From Tieghemiomyces parasiticus (lineage: Eukaryota > Kickxellomycota > Dimargaritomycetes > Dimargaritales > Dimargaritaceae), in assembly GCA_027575765.1 (NCBI GenBank), contig JANBPT010000388.1, positions 1 through 39,139 of the forward strand: 39,139 bases of DNA, in the 5' to 3' direction. Shown here in pieces: positions 29,147 to 39,139 of the stretch; position 1 is the stretch's first letter, and each line of letters begins with the position of its first letter. The notes beneath the pieces are model-generated. The model ran no database searches and had not been told where the DNA came from. It saw only the letters and a program-made list of their open reading frames with translations. A program made the position numbers and the translations under genes.

Positions 29147-30952
29147 GGCAGGGGGGTGATGATGGATACAGTGGTGTTATAACAGAGGCGATGCAAGATT
29201 AAGTCGCAAGGGCAGCAGGATGGACCGGTAACAAAGGTGAAAGGATCCAGCTACGAGGTTGTGGCTGGCGACCTAGAAGCGGGAATACAATTGTTATTAT
29301 TTTGAAAACGGATAACGAGGAAAGGACGGTTCGGTACAGCACGGGTCGAATACGTTGTACGGCGGGTGAGCTGGTGTGGTACGAGAGTAAAAGAGAGCTC
29401 GATCCGCAGTGACCGCTTATATTGGGATGCGGGGAGAAATGTAGGGGGCCACGTCAAGCCCTCTCCCTTCTGATAGGACCAAGCATGATACACGCTGGGT
29501 GGTATGGGAGGGGAGCTTTTGTCCATGGGCTGCAAGGAGACTAAGCCAAGGAGGTAAGTGGCCAGGATCCGCAGGGCAATGGGATGAGTCAGTAGGCGCT
29601 CGCTGGCCAAGCTCAACTCTTCAAAGGCCCATGGGCGGGACAGGGTGGCGCAGTATGAGGAGAAGAAATTGATGACTCGGCAAACAGGCGGTAAACACTG
29701 TTCGCCATGCTACGGCTCACGTACATTGTGAGTACTCTGTACGTGCATGCCATCTGCGTCTACCACCTCTCTGCCAGGGTTTACATGGCCTGAAGGATGA
29801 CGGGCGGCCGGAGGGAGGGCATTTCTGGTAGGAGGGCCTCTTCCTTGGACATTAGAAACCTCTTACGGCGTGTGGAAGTCACCACAGCATTGGTAGTAGG
29901 CTCAACAATAGGTAGGCGCAGGACAGCAACTTGATTGGACACCCCTATCTGTATCCACATGTGCTCCTTTCAGCCCAACTAGCTCTATCAAGATCTATCA
30001 TTGGACTAGACACCCTCTAGATGTGACTACGCAATATACATCGAAGCAACCCCAGCAGCTCGCTCTTTCTGGGCTAATAAGCATTCTCATGGTAAAGTGC
30101 GCCTCCGTTGCAGACCTAGGGGAAGCAGACAAGTAGTCTTGTGATTCAATTCCGTCGGGGCTGGGAGCCGCCAGGAAACAAATAAAAGAATTCCTCGAGG
30201 GGACAAGCTAGCGATCTCCTTTGTTGTCGAGTGACCAATTTATGCTGTCCCCCTCCCATCATGGTAGATGTGCTTGACAGTTTTATTGCAGAGAGTTTAA
30301 TTTGTCAAATTATTCCGCTTTGAACTTCTACACGAAGTTCCGCCGAGAAGGTGAGATCAATAATCTAGTTGGACTGAGGTGGATCATTGTGGTCGGAATA
30401 GGAGTGGCATTGAAGAACTGGTTAGCGTGAACAGCTTTAAAAAAAATCCCTGTAAGTTGCTGGCGAAGTGGGAAAGTGCTGCCTCAGAAACGCAAAGAGC
30501 AGTTGTAACCAGCGCGGTTGCAAAGCCGCTGCTTAAAGACTAATCGAATTTAATCATCACAGGCAGAAATGACCGTAACACGACGGACAGGGAACGGGTG
30601 TGCGGATGTCTAACGAGATCTTACCTTACTATTTACCAGCGGGATAGTGGAGCAACCGCGGGCTTGACGAGGGCGAAATAAAGAAAGAGTGGGAATACGC
30701 AGAAGGAAAGACATTCCTAAACAAAAGGCAAGTAAGACAAGTGGGGTGTAGGCTGCCTCCTGGTCATTTTACGCTAATATTTTGCACAGATAGGCCAACT
30801 TGGCAGGACGTTTGGTATGACCACGGTAAAGTATTTTTTCAAAGGGATTTTTAAGCATTGACGCAATCAAGGTAGACCAGTAACAGAGCCGAATCTACTA
30901 AAAAGTTTATAAACACGTGACCTATACCTAACAAGCTTCACTCCCCCGCGGA
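29147..30952. other. Intergenic region between MTHFR and the PPR gene
   Basis: About 1.8 kb without a supported gene. The MTHFR-proximal 450 bp is purine-rich on the plus strand (C/T-rich leader on the minus strand). The remainder is A/T-richer with no long open frame. A TTTATAAAC box at about 30905-30913 precedes the possible small ORF at 30953. Confidence 0.5.
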
Positions 30953-31240
30953 ATGGCCCCCACAGAACGGCTTGACCGCCTTTGGAGCATGTATGGGTGG
31001 ATTTCACCGTTACGGATGGTAACGATTTACAACGGATTCCGCCATGGGCTGATTAACGATTGGATTCTACCTGCCGCACGATCCCTCGCCACGAAACTTA
31101 CCAACCAACGGCTCTACGTCTTCCTAATCAACTTGACCGCCTGCAGGAGCTCTGGCTGCTTCTCTGTAGCTTATGTATTTTTACTGCCACCCTTTTCCAC
31201 ATTCGTTGTGACCAGCAGCTCACTTGTGAGTCTAGCCTAA
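30953..31240 (+). CDS. Possible small ORF or upstream exon before the PPR gene
   Basis: ATG 30953 follows a TTTATAAACACGTGACC promoter-like element at the usual distance. It reads MAPTERLDRLWSMYGWISPL, later LPAARSLATKLTNQRLYVFL and a hydrophobic tail, 95 aa in total. A GTAACG directly after PLRM (about 31019) could be a splice donor, which would make this the first exon or leader of the PPR gene. No family is recognised. The CTTGACCGCCT string occurs twice (about 30970 and 31133). Confidence 0.22.
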   Translation: MAPTERLDRLWSMYGWISPLRMVTIYNGFRHGLINDWILPAARSLATKLTNQRLYVFLINLTACRSSGCFSVAYVFLLPPFSTFVVTSSSLVSLA

Positions 31241-31268
31241 ATAATTTGGTCTTTTGTTTACGCCGAGT

Positions 31269-34200
31269 ATGCATGCAATCCACTCCCGCCTCGTCTGGAC
31301 GCGGGGACCGAAACATGCCTTGGGGCACCGTCCGATCGTATGCAGGTTAACCAATGACGCTTCCGGCCGCGCTCTGCCACTCACTACCAGTACTGTATCG
31401 GCAGATATCCTACCAGAAGTATCCACTCAAGCCAGAACCGGCCCGTCAGAATTGGGCGCCCTTGCCGACACAGTCTACGTTGTTTCCTCTGATTCAAGTA
31501 AGGAGGCCCATAGCGTCTTTGACGCCCCTAATCCAATACCCATGCTACTACTATCCGAGGTTCAAGCCATGGCCAGCGAGCCAGCGGACCGTCAACGACA
31601 CCGACCGGCGCTACCCCGAAGCCTGCCGTACAGCGGGTCCCACGGCCATCCAAGGACCAAGCGTGACCCGTCGTTAGGTCACAGCCGTCCAGACCAAAAG
31701 GTCGACCATTCGCCCCGCCCGGCAACTTTCGATGCAGTGTTTGGCGAGAAACCCAAACCCACTATAGGCCAGAGCACGCGAGGCCGACGCATCGTCGTCG
31801 AACATAACGTTCACGCCCGTATGCGATACTTTTACGAGCGGAGAAACGCCCTGGGGATCCGGGCCGTCGTCGAAACTACGCGCCAACTTGGGATTTCTGA
31901 CACTCCCGACGCGCTTGGCACGTTGGTGCGCAGCTACCTTGCCACGGGAAACTACCGCGCTGGCCTCGACTGGCTTCCAAGTTTTCTGGCAGTGGCCTCA
32001 CCAGAATTACTCGCCCAATGGTTCAGCGTCAGCATGTTTAGTCCAGATGCCATGTGGGCCCTGCTCGAGGAGATGGACCGACTGGCCGAGGAACAACCCA
32101 AGAATGTCACCACTGGGACTAGCAATGGTCGCCTGCGGACCGCCCCACCCTCTAAGTACCCGGCCCTCGTCGGGTGGCCGAATCTTCCCGTGTTCAACCT
32201 GGCTATTGAGAAGCTCAACGACACCGAGTACTACGGCCTCACGCTCTGCATTTACCACCGGTTCTTTGGCCGGCACCTGACCCCGCTTGACGCCACCTAC
32301 TTCCGGCCGGCTTACAACGACACATACTGGCCCTCCCCCTTCCGACGTCTCCGGCCCTACCCGGTCGCCGAGAAGGCTGACCTGTTCAGCGGCGTGGTCA
32401 CCGCCTGCCTTCGTTATAGTACCCAGGTGCGCCGCCGGTTGGATACCGGACTGCGACCGGAACCAACCGATGTGGCCCCTGGCCAGTCCGACCAGTACTA
32501 CAACCAGATGCAGCAGCAGCGGTGGCGGTTGCCGATGGCGGCTACGTCGTCGGTACCGCCCCTAAGTCCCCGGGATACCAGTACCGACCCGAACGATCCT
32601 CCCCTTCCTGTATCCGATCACGTCGATGACGATCCCGCCGGGACTCTTACCCAACAGATTCTGACCTACCTGGCGGACATATTGCAGCACGACCTCCCTG
32701 ACGCCGACTTGGCACCGGCAAGCCATATCTACAACCTGGCCCTCCAAGCCGCCCTAGATGCTGAGCGCCACGATGCCGTGACCTGGATCCTCGAGACCCT
32801 AGCCGCGGGACCCCCAGGGTCGGCGCGGGCCGACATCCCAACCTACAACATTCTCATAGCCGCCCTGGTCCGTCGTAATCGCAGCGCCGCAGCGGAACTG
32901 CTCTACCACTACATGGTCGACCCACGGCTCCCTTGGCTCAACCCTGACCGCGTGGAGAATGACGGCGAAGCAACCGCCGAACCCCGAAGGGACGGACCAG
33001 GCAGCGCCGCACGGATCGGCGAACTGCGCGAGCTGGCCCTCAACCCCGCTGCCTGTTACCCGTGGCTCCCGCTGGTACTACCGACCGTTCAAAAGGCTGT
33101 CATCAGCCCACAGGCCCAAGCGCCCCCTTCATCCTGGACCTGGTCTCCCCTCGCCCCCTCGCCTCCCTCAGCTTTGGCCACTAACCTTGACGACGCACCA
33201 CCGTCGTCCGCCATCCGGAAGCCTGCACCGGCTACGAATATACCGGTCTCGTTCCTCGTTACGAAGCTTCCCAAGGTCCCGCACGTCATGAACCTTCAAC
33301 CTAACGAATACACCGAGACCAGCATGCTACGGAACGTCTCTATGAACCGCGCGGAACGGCTACCCAAAGCCAGCGAACGGATCGCCGCCCGTATGCAGGA
33401 CCCGGCCCTCCTCAGCGATACCCGGTTCTGCCTTCAAACCCTCTACAAACTCCGCACGCCCGACCGCCATCCGGCCCTCATGCGGTTCTACCAGAAATTG
33501 CGGGCCAGCGCCGCCTGGGCCCGGTCACCAACCGCCGATGCGGCATCGGAGCAGGGTTCCGATCAGACCGCAGCGACTATGGCTGCCTCCCCCGGCCAGG
33601 AGCCCCGGGACGCGGTGGGCCCGACCCCGGTCGCTGCCGAGGTGTCTCGATGCGACTCAAGCCTGGATACCGCACCCCCGGCTCCCTACTACACGGTCAT
33701 CAGCCAGGAGGTCTACCTCCGCCTCATCCGAATCCTGGTGGCCCAGCGCCGGCTCGATGTGGCCATGTCGGTCTACCAAGACATGGTCAACGACGTTTTT
33801 AGCTACCGCGAGCTCTGGTCCCAACGGGGTCCCACGTCGCAGAACCCCGCCTTCAAAACCCGCGGCCGACCCAGCTCACTAGCCCCCATCTCGAAACAGC
33901 TGGAACTCCGCAAGTATCTAACGGAGAAGCGCCAGGCCGAGGAGACAACCGGTAAGACCCCACACTTCCGTCCTGATAGTGGCCATGGCGGGGGGTACGC
34001 GGTCCGGAAGGCGGGGGTCGATGCCATCCTCGGCTGCCCGGAGCCACCGCCGTCACTCTCGTCCACGGCATCAGCCTCGCGTTCCGCCCGCACCACCGTT
34101 CCTAACCATAATGTCCTTACCGCCGGCAACCACGGGGCCTCCACTCTTCATCATTCCTCTACTTATTCCTCCTCACCGACCCTGTCTACCCGCGTCCTCC

Positions 34201-35006
34201 TAGGGCCCTACTCCCAAGCCCCGCACGCGGCCCAGACCGCCCTGGCCATCCCAAGTCTCCCAAGCGCCGAGATCCACAATGTATTACTGGGCGCCTTCAT
34301 TGGAGCCAACCGTATCCGCACCGCCCACTCGCTCTACCGCCGCATGCTTGAACTGGGCGTCACCCCCAACGGTACGACCTACTACCTGATCCTGACGGTC
34401 CTTGACGCTTACCGCTATCCGCTCGCCACCGTACGAGCCTTCCTCGACCACGTCGTGGGTCGGCCCCTCCTCAAGCGGGATCTGGACCCCTTAGAGAAAC
34501 CGCCGGCGGCCAGGTCATCATCGAAAAAGGCGCCCGATGCCCACCGTGGGGGGCTGACACTAAGCGACGCATCATTTTTCAGACCCCCGCCAAAGGGCAC
34601 GCCCAAATTGGACGTCGACATGAAATCGAAGCACGGTACGCCGGGCAGCTTCGTGTTTACGGAGGCCACCCTTTTGGGCGGCGCAGGCGTGGCGGTGACT
34701 GACGAAATTCAGTTCAAGCCCGAGTTTGCCCACCTCGTTGCACGCATGCTGATCCGTCGGCAGTCTCCCGACCTGGCTCTCGCGTACGTGGAACTGCTGG
34801 AGCAGCGCGGACGGCGCCAGGTGGCCGGCTTGGTAGGCCACCCAACCACCTCCATACGGGATAGCGGCGAACCGACGCCATACCCGTACGGTACAGGCAT
34901 CCGACCGTCACATGTCCTGAACGCTGAGACTGTCGCCCTTCTGCGGGATTTACTTAACGCGCACCCGCAGTTTAAGTCACATTACCCGCAATGGCTCGGC
35001 CGCTGA
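31269..35006 (+). CDS. Large mitochondrial pentatricopeptide-repeat-like protein
   Basis: About 1,245 aa in one exon. The start was set at ATG 31269, because the next residues (MHAIHSRLVWTRGPKHALG) form an Arg/His-rich, acid-free mitochondrial targeting sequence. The frame is open slightly further upstream but has no other ATG. Helix pairs of the PPR type are seen at about 32724-32815 (IYNLALQAALDAERHDAVTW), 32839-32920 (PTYNILIAALVRRNRSAAAE), 33711-33800 (YLRLIRILVAQRRLDVAMSV then YQDMVND) and 34270-34395 (IHNVLLGAFIGANRIRTAHS then LYRRMLELGVTPNGTTYYLI). Between them are long Pro/Ser/Ala-rich inserts (for example 33120-33230 and 33520-33690), unusual for a PPR protein. Family members bind organellar RNA for processing, stability or translation. 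The exact target cannot be read from the sequence, and a Pet309/Cbp1-like role is only possible. Codon use matches the neighbouring conserved genes. Confidence 0.8.
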   Translation: MHAIHSRLVWTRGPKHALGHRPIVCRLTNDASGRALPLTTSTVSADILPEVSTQARTGPSELGALADTVYVVSSDSSKEAHSVFDAPNPIPMLLLSEVQAMASEPADRQRHRPALPRSLPYSGSHGHPRTKRDPSLGHSRPDQKVDHSPRPATFDAVFGEKPKPTIGQSTRGRRIVVEHNVHARMRYFYERRNALGIRAVVETTRQLGISDTPDALGTLVRSYLATGNYRAGLDWLPSFLAVASPELLAQWFSVSMFSPDAMWALLEEMDRLAEEQPKNVTTGTSNGRLRTAPPSKYPALVGWPNLPVFNLAIEKLNDTEYYGLTLCIYHRFFGRHLTPLDATYFRPAYNDTYWPSPFRRLRPYPVAEKADLFSGVVTACLRYSTQVRRRLDTGLRPEPTDVAPGQSDQYYNQMQQQRWRLPMAATSSVPPLSPRDTSTDPNDPPLPVSDHVDDDPAGTLTQQILTYLADILQHDLPDADLAPASHIYNLALQAALDAERHDAVTWILETLAAGPPGSARADIPTYNILIAALVRRNRSAAAELLYHYMVDPRLPWLNPDRVENDGEATAEPRRDGPGSAARIGELRELALNPAACYPWLPLVLPTVQKAVISPQAQAPPSSWTWSPLAPSPPSALATNLDDAPPSSAIRKPAPATNIPVSFLVTKLPKVPHVMNLQPNEYTETSMLRNVSMNRAERLPKASERIAARMQDPALLSDTRFCLQTLYKLRTPDRHPALMRFYQKLRASAAWARSPTADAASEQGSDQTAATMAASPGQEPRDAVGPTPVAAEVSRCDSSLDTAPPAPYYTVISQEVYLRLIRILVAQRRLDVAMSVYQDMVNDVFSYRELWSQRGPTSQNPAFKTRGRPSSLAPISKQLELRKYLTEKRQAEETTGKTPHFRPDSGHGGGYAVRKAGVDAILGCPEPPPSLSSTASASRSARTTVPNHNVLTAGNHGASTLHHSSTYSSSPTLSTRVLLGPYSQAPHAAQTALAIPSLPSAEIHNVLLGAFIGANRIRTAHSLYRRMLELGVTPNGTTYYLILTVLDAYRYPLATVRAFLDHVVGRPLLKRDLDPLEKPPAARSSSKKAPDAHRGGLTLSDASFFRPPPKGTPKLDVDMKSKHGTPGSFVFTEATLLGGAGVAVTDEIQFKPEFAHLVARMLIRRQSPDLALAYVELLEQRGRRQVAGLVGHPTTSIRDSGEPTPYPYGTGIRPSHVLNAETVALLRDLLNAHPQFKSHYPQWLGR

Positions 35007-35617
35007 ACCCAGGTAACCTAAACGATACATGGAGAATGGGTTCCTAGCTTCACCAATACTTCAACTGAGGAAGCGCCTACCAGGAGTGGTTATCGCAACC
35101 TGAGGCTAATGAAATGCCGTCGTAATGATTACCGATTTGGAAAAGAACGGGAGCGCGGGGTTTTAATAACAAATGGAGGAAGTACAGAACAGGCTGGCCC
35201 GGCCAAGAGAGTAAATCGATAGATAACTAGTGGAAGAGAATGAACGGAGATTTCTTGGGATACAGATATTAGTACCGGACAAGGCACAATAGAGGCCGGG
35301 CCACAATCAGGCGCTATAGACTTGGGTAGGAATGATTGAAGGTCTGCAGAAGAATGATAAAAGGAACTGGAAAGGCACCGAATGTAGCAGGGCAAACATG
35401 GAGAGGAGGGGAGGATATATGTATAGATAGAAGGGTGGCAACCACGGATTTCCGATTGGAAAGTGGCAGCGGCAAGTCACGGCTGACAGCTGGCGTGGTG
35501 CACATCTATTTCTTGGTCGCAAGAGGCACTGGAGATAGAGGTGTATCAGGGGAGGATTCAAGGTGAACTGGTTAGCTGGATTGAATGACTGGGTCCCAAA
35601 CCGCTGACATAGGGAGG
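35007..35617. other. Convergent intergenic region between PPR and VAMP genes
   Basis: About 600 bases without a supported gene. The plus strand is purine-rich from about 35180 to 35600, giving only spurious hydrophobic frames on the minus strand. Confidence 0.5.
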
Positions 35618-36071
35618 CTAAGGCGACGCAGAAAGAAACCTGACTGCGAACGAAACCACAGCTTGGCCATTCGAGCACAACAAGACGGCGGGTCTTGGCG
35701 CTACCAGCTAGGGAACAAATTCGTATGGAGGTCTTGACATAATATCACTTACCAATAATGATAACCAAGAGGATGACAATGACGATAGCGATGATGATCT
35801 TGAGCTTCATATCTTTCCACCACATCTGCTTGCGGACGCGAGAGGCGCCCTTGCGGAACTGCCGGGCACCCTCGTTCATATCGTCGGTCTTGGAGTGTAG
35901 CACGTCGAGGCGCTCCTCACGCTCCATGACCTTGTCGATGTTATCCTGCATGATGTTGACCACCTCGTCCAGTTCCCGCTGGATCTGCTGGGTCTTGGGC
36001 GGATTGCTAGACCCTGGCATGGCCGCGTTAGGGCTAGGGTTGTTCTCGGACGGGTAGGCGTTGTACGACAT
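35618..36071 (-). CDS. Synaptobrevin/VAMP R-SNARE (Snc1/Snc2-like)
   Basis: The start is ATG 36071 (MSYNAYPSENNPSPNAAMPG). The SNARE helix is about residues 26-86: TQQIQRELDEVVNIMQDNID, KVMEREERLDVLHSKTDDM, then ARQFRKGASRVRKQMWWKDM. The zero-layer Arg lies in MEREERL, aligned with Snc1 AERGERL. A C-terminal anchor follows (KLKIIIAIVIVILLVIII). R-SNAREs on exocytic and endocytic vesicles pair with plasma-membrane Qa and Qbc SNAREs. The simple frame ends GK and TGA at 35745, but those codons are exactly a G/GTAAGT donor (35752). I therefore join 35753-36071 to 35618-35643 across a 109-bp intron with a TTCGCAG acceptor, replacing GK by VRFLSASP. This is analogous to animal VAMP1, whose last intron also falls at the end of the anchor. 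The unspliced 108-aa version is the alternative. Confidence 0.9.
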
Positions 36072-38170
36072 GGTAACGACGGAACAAGGAAGGGATGAGG
36101 AAAAGTGATTAAGTGCAAAATGTAGAAACAATACAGAGAAACAGGCAGAAGCTCTCAAGGGTGGGCAGGACGTTTGAGACCAGGTCAGGGGCAAGAAACC
36201 GCGGAGAAGGGTAAAAGCGGGGCGGGTGACGGTGGGGAAGGCCGAAAATCGCAAAAAGGGGCAGGAAACCGGGAATGAGGTGGTAAGAGAGTAGGAGGGG
36301 ACCGGGGGGAGGCGCAGAGGCAGGGAGAGTTTAAACAGATAAGGTTTGAGTCGGGAAGGGCAAATGGAGGACTGAAGAAATATCAGATGCAAGACAGGAT
36401 GCTAATTAGCACAGACGGCCAGCAGGCGACGACAAAAGAAACAGGCGAAGTAGCACCCTGGCTTGGCCGGGAAATGGCGGATAAGTGGGCCAAGGTACTT
36501 CGGTGGGAGAGGTTGTGAGGCCAGAGAGTAGGCGGGAAAGCGAGAGGAGGGCCACAATGCCGTATAGGTGTGAGTGGCACTTGTTAATAGGCCAGGGTCA
36601 GTGTATTGTTCGTGGCTGGCGTGCGGGGGATACAAGACGACCAGGGTTGGGCACACGGTCTACTGGTCCGGTGCCGGGAGGGGGGTGCTAGGCGATGGCG
36701 ACGCGAACACGGGAACGGAAAGCGCAGGCTAGGGAAGGCGTGACGGTGCTGCGTTGGATAAAGCCAATGTACAAGTATACACACTCGGCAAACACGTCAC
36801 TGCTGGGGCTGCGCCGCTGTATTAAAATAGGCCCATACGTTGGGACGAAACGATACAAGATCGGAAGGAGATACGAGGAAAGAAGAGAACCGGCAAAGGG
36901 ACTTGAATAAAAGGAACAGAGGATGGAGGGCTCGGCAACATCTGCTGTGTGTGCGTCTATTGTCCCAGATGAATTGCATTTATCAACAGACGACGAGGAG
37001 GGAGGGCGTGTGGAGGCATAGAGGGTCAGTGGCGTGCCTTATAAGGACGTATGCATGCCTATTCTACTGCCGAGCCACACCTGAGGGTCAGCGTCGAGGG
37101 CGTGCGGCACAACTAAGGAGGGTCTCCCGCGGATTCTTGTGGTGCATGGGCCTGACGTAGGGTCCCCATAGAGAGGGAAAGGGGGACCCCGAAAAATAGC
37201 GTATAGGAGCCACTGGTGGGTTTAGGCGTACAACGCCAACTGGGCGGGCGCCGAGCCCATTGTGTGGATAAAAAGGGTCGAAAAGCGCGGGCGTACGAGG
37301 GGCCACAGGCGCCGCCACACTCTCGGCCTCGGGCCCGTACGGCTGCGTGGCCTTGCATAACCATATCGCCACGCCCATCCACCATCCTTCGCTCGCAGAC
37401 CTTCCCATGTTGCCACATCTAGCTGGGCCGAGGCCACGTTCCTCCCCTTTAGCCACAGCAAGGGAAGAGTTCTTGTGCATCCATGAATGCGCCTTTGTCC
37501 GATCGGGCTCTCTTCACCTTGACATCAGTAGGCCAACTGGGCAGGAATCGGCGGAAGGGGCAGGTGTACCAGGGGTCGCATCGTCTTCAACATCCCGTCG
37601 CATAACAGGCCCAAGGAGGGACCTTGGGCTTGAACCGTAAGGGGAAATGGCCCAAAGTTAGCTCGGAAAAGCACCTAACATACTTCAGCACAAGGCCAAC
37701 ACCCGGGGATCACGGGCAAGTGAAAGCAAGCATCTGCGCCATTATGAGATGCTTATACCAGTTTGGGGCAAGGGCCAGACAATAGTTGACATCGAACCCA
37801 GACCCTGCCCGATACGTTGGAAAAAAAAAGTCGGGCTGTGTATGTGAGAAGCGTAAATAAATCCTGCAGCGCCCTTTCAAGCCGTGAGGGGAGGCACATC
37901 GAATGCTGGGCAACGGCATTCTCAGTAAGGCATAGCATATGTGGGGGCATAATCGGTTCTCTAGACTCCCCAATTATCAACGCGATACACTTCAACGGAG
38001 TCTGCCCTTTTGATCCACAGTCAATCTGCCCTAGCTGGCAGTTCACCATCGTTGTCTCGGGTCTATATTACTTTTCCTCCCTCTCTCATCTCTTGTTCAT
38101 TCGTCGATTTCAATCGCTCTGGCCGAGATTGTGTTATTCCGTGGCGGTCCTTTGGCTTTAAAGGCAGTAT
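36072..38170. other. Long intergenic region
   Basis: About 2.1 kb. The first 330 bp are the pyrimidine-rich leader of the minus-strand VAMP gene (frame open to 36392 but not SNARE-like). From 36.4 to 38.1 kb I see only short overlapping open frames on both strands without recognisable domains. These include a minus-strand one at 37088-37480 in a GC-rich patch. Confidence 0.45.
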
Positions 38171-39055
38171 TCAGATTCCCAGAGATACCATGTCACCCGT
38201 ATGAGTTGACCCCGTCATCCCCCCTCCGCTGGATCTATTATCCTGCTTTAGCCCCTCTCCGGCCGACGGGGGCGATTCCAGGGTACTGCCGGTGCCTAAA
38301 CAGTTGGTGGAACTGGTATTGGGTGTCGGCATAGGCCATGTTGGCGTTGAGAGGCGCAGGCCTGCTCAGAGCAGAAATGCCGACGGTGTGTAGGTGCTCC
38401 AGGCCAGGGCGGTGGGTGGGTCGGAAGAAGAGTATTCTGCTGGTAGGTGAGGAGGAAGGGAGTGCCGCCGTAACGACAAAGCAGCGCTACATTGGAAATA
38501 GGGGAGGGTGGGGGTGGGCGCGTTGGCGGTGGAAGTGGAGTGGACGATACCGACCGCGTTGGCGCAGGGACGGAGAATGGTGGGCCAGTTCATTGGAGGT
38601 GGGTCGTATGGCCTTGCCTCTACCCCTCGGTTGTTGCGGCTGATCCTCTCCACCCAGCTGGATCACGCGCGAGCCCGTGAAAACGTAGAGCGGGGTACTG
38701 CACGGAGGCCAGACCGTTCGTTGGTTGCGGACTGGCCTTTGTACGTTGACTTCCCGTCCCCCCCTTCTCCCGTAGGATTGTCGGTGTAATTACCTCTAGT
38801 CTCATTTTGTCCTATGGGCCCGGGAATGGTTGACACGCCCACACCCACAGGCACCAGCATCGCGCAGGCTTGGTATACTTGACCGGCCTACTGCACCAAG
38901 CGCACCACGTCGTCGGCTCATTTACCGACCGGTACAGAGGGGTGGATAATGCCGATCAAATTAATTATCAGAGCGAGCTGCAGGAAGGGACATGCAGTGC
39001 CTTTGTCTAGGGGCCATCGGACGCCAATCAGACATAAAGTGCACAGGTGGTCCAT
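38171..39055 (-). CDS. Unresolved, possibly multi-exon membrane-protein gene
   Basis: Coding-like pieces on the minus strand suggest a spliced gene, but I cannot fix the exons. ATG 39055 reads MDHLCTLCLIGVRWPLDKG and then a membrane-like FLQLALIINLIGIIHPSVPV, ending at a GGTAAAT donor-like site near 38920. After GTGCAGTAG (about 38889-38897) comes GQVYQACAMLVPVGVGVSTI and then NETRGNYTDNPTGEGGDGKS (to about 38663). A last Gly/Ser/Thr-rich piece, TGSTLESPPSAGEGLKQDN then GGGMTGSTHTGDMVSLGI, ends at a TGA at 38171-38173. The plus strand also offers a competing model: ATG 38338 with a presequence-like MLALRGAGLLRAEMPTV, and an exon reading GLVYLTGLLHQAHHVVGSF near 38860-39010. No family is recognised in either reading. 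I favour the minus strand only slightly. Confidence 0.22.
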
Positions 39056-39139
39056 GGGCTACGTTCAGGACGTGACGTCGAAGGGTCGCCCTGTCTGCGA
39101 TGGGCGGCCAACAGCCTCCCCGCCAACTCTGCCACCCCA

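Noticed and set aside
29251..29616. Minus-strand 121-aa open frame upstream of MTHFR
   Set aside because: It lies in the MTHFR 5' leader and promoter, shows no domain, and ends before the MTHFR ATG in another frame.

Overview
The window is nuclear DNA of a fungus. Spliceosomal introns with GTAAGT-like donors, mostly 80-260 bp long, interrupt at least six genes. Coding regions are GC-rich with G or C in third codon positions, and intergenic DNA is richer in A and T. The conserved genes (TGS1, TTC1, IMP4, PYM, a GT21 glucosylceramide synthase, a ZnT7-type CDF transporter, a MET12/MET13-type MTHFR, a PPR protein and a Snc-type VAMP) are eukaryotic housekeeping genes. Gene density, short introns and divergent accessory genes suggest an early-diverging lineage such as Zoopagomycota/Kickxellomycotina. 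That placement is inference only.

Layout. 1-960 (+) is the 3' end of trimethylguanosine synthase. 1182-2805 (-) is a five-exon TTC1 co-chaperone. 3234-4803 (-) is a two-exon protein with a predicted signal peptide, an F-box and ankyrin-like helical repeats. 4.8-6.0 kb holds a perfect hairpin followed by T5 and a probable decayed small gene. 6457-7238 (-) is a C9orf85/DUF2039 zinc-ribbon protein and 7773-8636 (+) is IMP4. 9380-10597 (+) is an unrecognised low-complexity protein, 12394-13764 (+) ceramide glucosyltransferase and 14720-15646 (+) PYM, with an 83-bp tandem repeat in between. 15969-17080 (-) is a lysine-rich KNOP1/SMAP-domain protein with a long KDK repeat. 18321-19403 (+) is a Golgi/ER-type zinc transporter.

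From 19.4 to 27.3 kb the sequence becomes gene-poor and accessory-like. It carries three same-strand small genes (21988-22488, 23596-24000, 25806-26663). Each encodes a signal peptide, then one RVxF-type protein phosphatase 1 docking motif (VKF, VHF, VSF preceded by K/R), then a Ser/Asp/Glu-rich patch. Nothing else in the three proteins is recognisable. I consider this cluster the best candidate for an undescribed system: a family of secreted putative PP1-docking effectors. The predicted secreted F-box protein at 3.2-4.8 kb may be functionally analogous, because both would borrow a host regulatory hub (PP1 or SCF ubiquitin ligase).

27365-29146 (-) is MTHFR, 31269-35006 (+) a large mitochondrial PPR-type protein and 35618-36071 (-) an R-SNARE. 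The last 3 kb is mostly non-coding as far as can be seen. An unresolved, possibly multi-exon membrane-protein gene lies at 38.2-39.06 kb.

Several genes fall into RNA themes (TGS1 cap hypermethylation, IMP4 pre-rRNA processing, PYM exon-junction complex, KNOP1-like nucleolar protein). In a eukaryote this proximity does not imply an operon.
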